A stretch of 64,000 bases of DNA from JBHYDC01 sp051861205 (GTDB lineage: Bacteria; Pseudomonadota; Alphaproteobacteria; Rhizobiales; Pleomorphomonadaceae). Under the pieces are notes generated by a model. It searched no databases and was not told the origin of the DNA. It was given only the letters and a program-made list of their open reading frames with translations. Each line of letters opens with the position of its first letter. The first letter of the stretch is position 1. A program made the translations under genes and the position numbers. This document shows, piece by piece, positions 62,193 to 64,000 of this stretch. Location: contig JBHYDC010000005.1 in assembly GCA_051861205.1 (NCBI GenBank), positions 141,535 through 205,534 of the forward strand, read 5' to 3'.

Positions 62193-62773
62193 AGGATGCG
62201 CGCTACCGAGACAAGATCGCGGCGGTTCACGACGAAGGTCTCCCTGCTGCCAAGAGCGCCGAAGAGGGCGGGGTCGCCGAGATGCCGGACCTCCGCCACT
62301 GAAATCTTATCGCTCGTATAGGTGAGTAGAACACGGTTGCCTGGAACCATGGCCCCCATCGTCGTCACGATCAGTTGATCGCCTCGGCGATAGAAGGGGG
62401 CGAAGGCGTCGTTGACCACTTCGATCAACGTCGCGGACCCGGCCGCGTCGCCGGGCATAGGCAACACGCCGGAGGTGCAAGGGGCGATCGGATCTTCGCG
62501 AAACCCCCTGACGTTATCCGGCGCATCCGCCGCGAGATCGTCGCGCGCCTCCAGAAGCTCCATAAAGGCGAAGAGGCTGGTGCCCGTCGCATCCATGACC
62601 TTGGAGAGTGATTCGGTCGAAGGCCACCGCAGACGGCCGTCGCCCGTCACCCGCTTGGAGCGATTGAAGGCGGTCGCATCCAGGCCGGCCCGGCGAGCGA
62701 GCGCGGACGCGGACAGCCCGTGACGGCCCGCCAAGGCATCGATCGCGCGCCAAACCGCGTCATGTGAAAGCAT
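62177..62773 (-). CDS. S24-like helix-turn-helix regulator lacking the catalytic serine
   Basis: A 198-residue protein with an N-terminal phage-repressor-type helix-turn-helix (VWRAIDALAGRHGLSASALARRAGLDATAFNRSKR) and a C-terminal LexA/S24 beta domain. The serine position of the G-D-S-M-x-P motif reads NDAFAPFYRRGDQLIV, so the catalytic serine is absent and autocleavage is unlikely. The start is ATG 62773 (MLSHDAVW). Similar proteins occur as stable chromosomal genes in Hyphomicrobiales. It is translationally coupled to the thermonuclease-like gene. Confidence 0.82.
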   Translation of the reverse strand: MLSHDAVWRAIDALAGRHGLSASALARRAGLDATAFNRSKRVTGDGRLRWPSTESLSKVMDATGTSLFAFMELLEARDDLAADAPDNVRGFREDPIAPCTSGVLPMPGDAAGSATLIEVVNDAFAPFYRRGDQLIVTTMGAMVPGNRVLLTYTSDKISVAEVRHLGDPALFGALGSRETFVVNRRDLVSVARILWASQ

Positions 62774-62897
62774 GCTCCACCCCCCAAGCTCGCTTCCGAA
62801 CGCCGGCACCTTAGCTGGACCTCAAGGGCTCTTGTGCCACCTGGAGGGCCCGACTACGAGTGCTTGTGTTCCTCTCTCCGTCCTGGATCGTCCCATC

Positions 62898-63254
62898 ATG
62901 AACAACCGTGTCGTCTATAAGATCGTCCCGCGCGCCTTATGGGCCGAAGCCGAGCGCTCCGGAACCTTCGATGGCGCACCCGTGGACCACACCGACGGTT
63001 ACATTCATTTATCTTCTACAACCCAAGTTACCGAGACCGCAAATCGCTACTTCGCAGGCCTTGACGACCTGTTGCTTGTGGCCGTACCCACCGAACCGCT
63101 TGGCAAAGCGCTGGTCTGGGAGCCATCGCGCGGTGGGGCCTTGTTTCCGCATCTTTATTCGAGCTTGTCGCTCAAAGATGTTCTCTGGGCAAAGCCGCTT
63201 CCGCTTGGCCCCAACGGCAGTCATATCTTCCCTGAGCTGGAGCTGCAAACGTGA
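62898..63254 (+). CDS. DUF952 family protein
   Basis: A 118-residue protein, MNNRVVYKIVPRALWAEAERSGTFDGAPVDHTDGYIHLSSTTQVTETANRYFAG, matching the DUF952 family (YKI.., DGFIHLS and F.H.Y-type ends), whose glutathione transferase-like role is unproven. DUF952 genes are routinely found directly upstream of pyrD in alphaproteobacteria, and here the stop overlaps the pyrD GTG by four bases (GTGA). The start is ATG 62898; the longer reading from 62772 is spacer. Confidence 0.88.
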   Translation: MNNRVVYKIVPRALWAEAERSGTFDGAPVDHTDGYIHLSSTTQVTETANRYFAGLDDLLLVAVPTEPLGKALVWEPSRGGALFPHLYSSLSLKDVLWAKPLPLGPNGSHIFPELELQT

Positions 63255-64000
63255 CCGCGCCGGTTGGACTTGGCGGGCTCGGCGCCGCCTTGCTGCGACG
63301 GATCGACCCTGAAACGGCACATGGGCTTTCCATCCAAGCGCTGAAGACCGGGCTGGTGCCTTCGCGTCCCGTGCCCCGTGATCCGCGCCTTTTGGTGCCG
63401 TTATTCGATATGACGCTGGCGCATCCGGTGGGCATGGCTGCGGGCTTCGACAAGAATGCCGAGGTTGCCGGTCCACTGGCCGCGCTTGGCTTTGCGTATG
63501 TCGAAGTCGGCACGCTGACCCCGCGCGCGCAGCCGGGTAATCCCCGGCCGCGCATTTTCCGGCTGCCGGAGATCGGCGGCGTCATCAACCGACTGGGGTT
63601 CAACAACGAGGGACACAGCGCAGCGTTTGCCCGGCTGAACGCTCTTCGAAACCGGGGCGTCATCGGTGTGAATGTCGGCGCCAACAAGGATAGCGCCGAC
63701 CGGGCGGGCGACTATGTCGAGGGCATCCGGCGCTTTGCGAGGGTGGCGAGCTATTTCACCGTCAACGTGTCGTCGCCCAACACGCCGGGCCTGCGCGACC
63801 TTCAGGCGCGCGATATGCTGGACGATCTGGCCGCGCGGGTGATGACCGCGCGCGACGACGAAACGGCGCGGACCGGGCGGCGGGTGCCGGTTCTCCTCAA
63901 GATCGCACCCGATATGACCGAAGCGGCCCTCGACGATATCGCGGAGGTGGTGCTGGCGCGGGGGATCGACGGGCTGGTGATTTCTAACACGACCCTATCG
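63251..64000 (+). CDS. pyrD: Dihydroorotate dehydrogenase (quinone), 5' part, cut by window end
   Basis: The first 250 codons are open up to the right edge, starting at GTG 63251, which overlaps the DUF952 stop. Class 2 dihydroorotate dehydrogenases oxidise dihydroorotate to orotate with a membrane quinone. Diagnostics are MAAGFDKNAEVAGPLAALGF, GTLTPRAQPGNPRPRIFRL, GFNNEGHSA, and the catalytic serine Ser175 in TVNVSSPNTPGLRDLQ (class 1 enzymes have Cys there). KIAPDMTEAALDDIAEV and VISNTTLS follow. The FMN-barrel C-terminus lies outside the window. Confidence 0.96.
   Translation, partial: MTAPVGLGGLGAALLRRIDPETAHGLSIQALKTGLVPSRPVPRDPRLLVPLFDMTLAHPVGMAAGFDKNAEVAGPLAALGFAYVEVGTLTPRAQPGNPRPRIFRLPEIGGVINRLGFNNEGHSAAFARLNALRNRGVIGVNVGANKDSADRAGDYVEGIRRFARVASYFTVNVSSPNTPGLRDLQARDMLDDLAARVMTARDDETARTGRRVPVLLKIAPDMTEAALDDIAEVVLARGIDGLVISNTTLS

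Overview
The window reads as chromosome of a GC-rich alphaproteobacterium, most likely in or near Hyphomicrobiales (inference). The grounds are the ALAS-type hemA (C4 heme pathway), an oxygen-sensing FixL/FixJ pair with a FixK/FnrN-type regulator, ccoGHIS, a class I lysyl-tRNA synthetase, a PodJ-like polarity protein, a DUF2948 gene near murA, and a soluble SoxBDAG sarcosine oxidase. Coding density is high and most genes are ordinary chromosomal genes; no prophage, insertion sequence or CRISPR array is visible.

Layout. 0-0.7 kb: the 5' part of an AT-richer unknown gene directly behind tRNA-Thr(GGT). 1-4 kb: a small basic protein, murA, a GNAT acetyltransferase, DUF2948, DUF29. 4.1-10.9 kb: ccoGHIS (cbb3 oxidase maturation and copper supply), hemA and an orphan receiver protein; FNR/FixK boxes precede ccoG and hemA. 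11.4-16.1 kb: a secreted unknown protein and a two-gene RND efflux operon. 16.6-25.4 kb: soxBDAG, a GbdR-like regulator and gbcAB, i.e. glycine betaine demethylation plus sarcosine oxidation. 25.4-33.4 kb: an intergenic repeat, hemN behind poly-C tracts, a FixK-like regulator, a divergent DUF4267/LysR pair, and the unit aminotransferase-fixL-fixJ-receiver. 33.6-37.9 kb: a transporter-histidine kinase-receiver hybrid and a convergent LuxR-type response regulator. 38.0-40.2 kb: four small envelope proteins, one built from three YDPAEGEF repeats. 40.3-46.3 kb: fadB-fadA-acyl-CoA dehydrogenase and a MerR regulator with a perfect palindrome in the promoter region. 46.6-55.7 kb: PodJ-like protein, TauE/SafE permease with a TIGR02186 partner, pdeM and an Lhr-type helicase. 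55.8-64 kb: a PIG-L/GT25 pair, aqpZ, a methyltransferase, TerB, lysK, a thermonuclease-like protein, an S24-like regulator, DUF952 and the start of pyrD.

How it fits together. The best supported system is a dispersed microaerobic module: heme-PAS FixL senses oxygen, FixJ presumably activates a FixK/FnrN-type regulator, and its boxes lie in front of ccoG and hemA, so oxidase assembly and heme supply would rise together as oxygen falls. The oxidase structural genes ccoNOPQ are not in the window. The second module is methylamine-type nitrogen/carbon catabolism (GbcAB, SoxBDAG, GbdR-like activator) without the middle dimethylglycine step. The least explained part is the 38.0-40.2 kb group of small secreted or membrane proteins.
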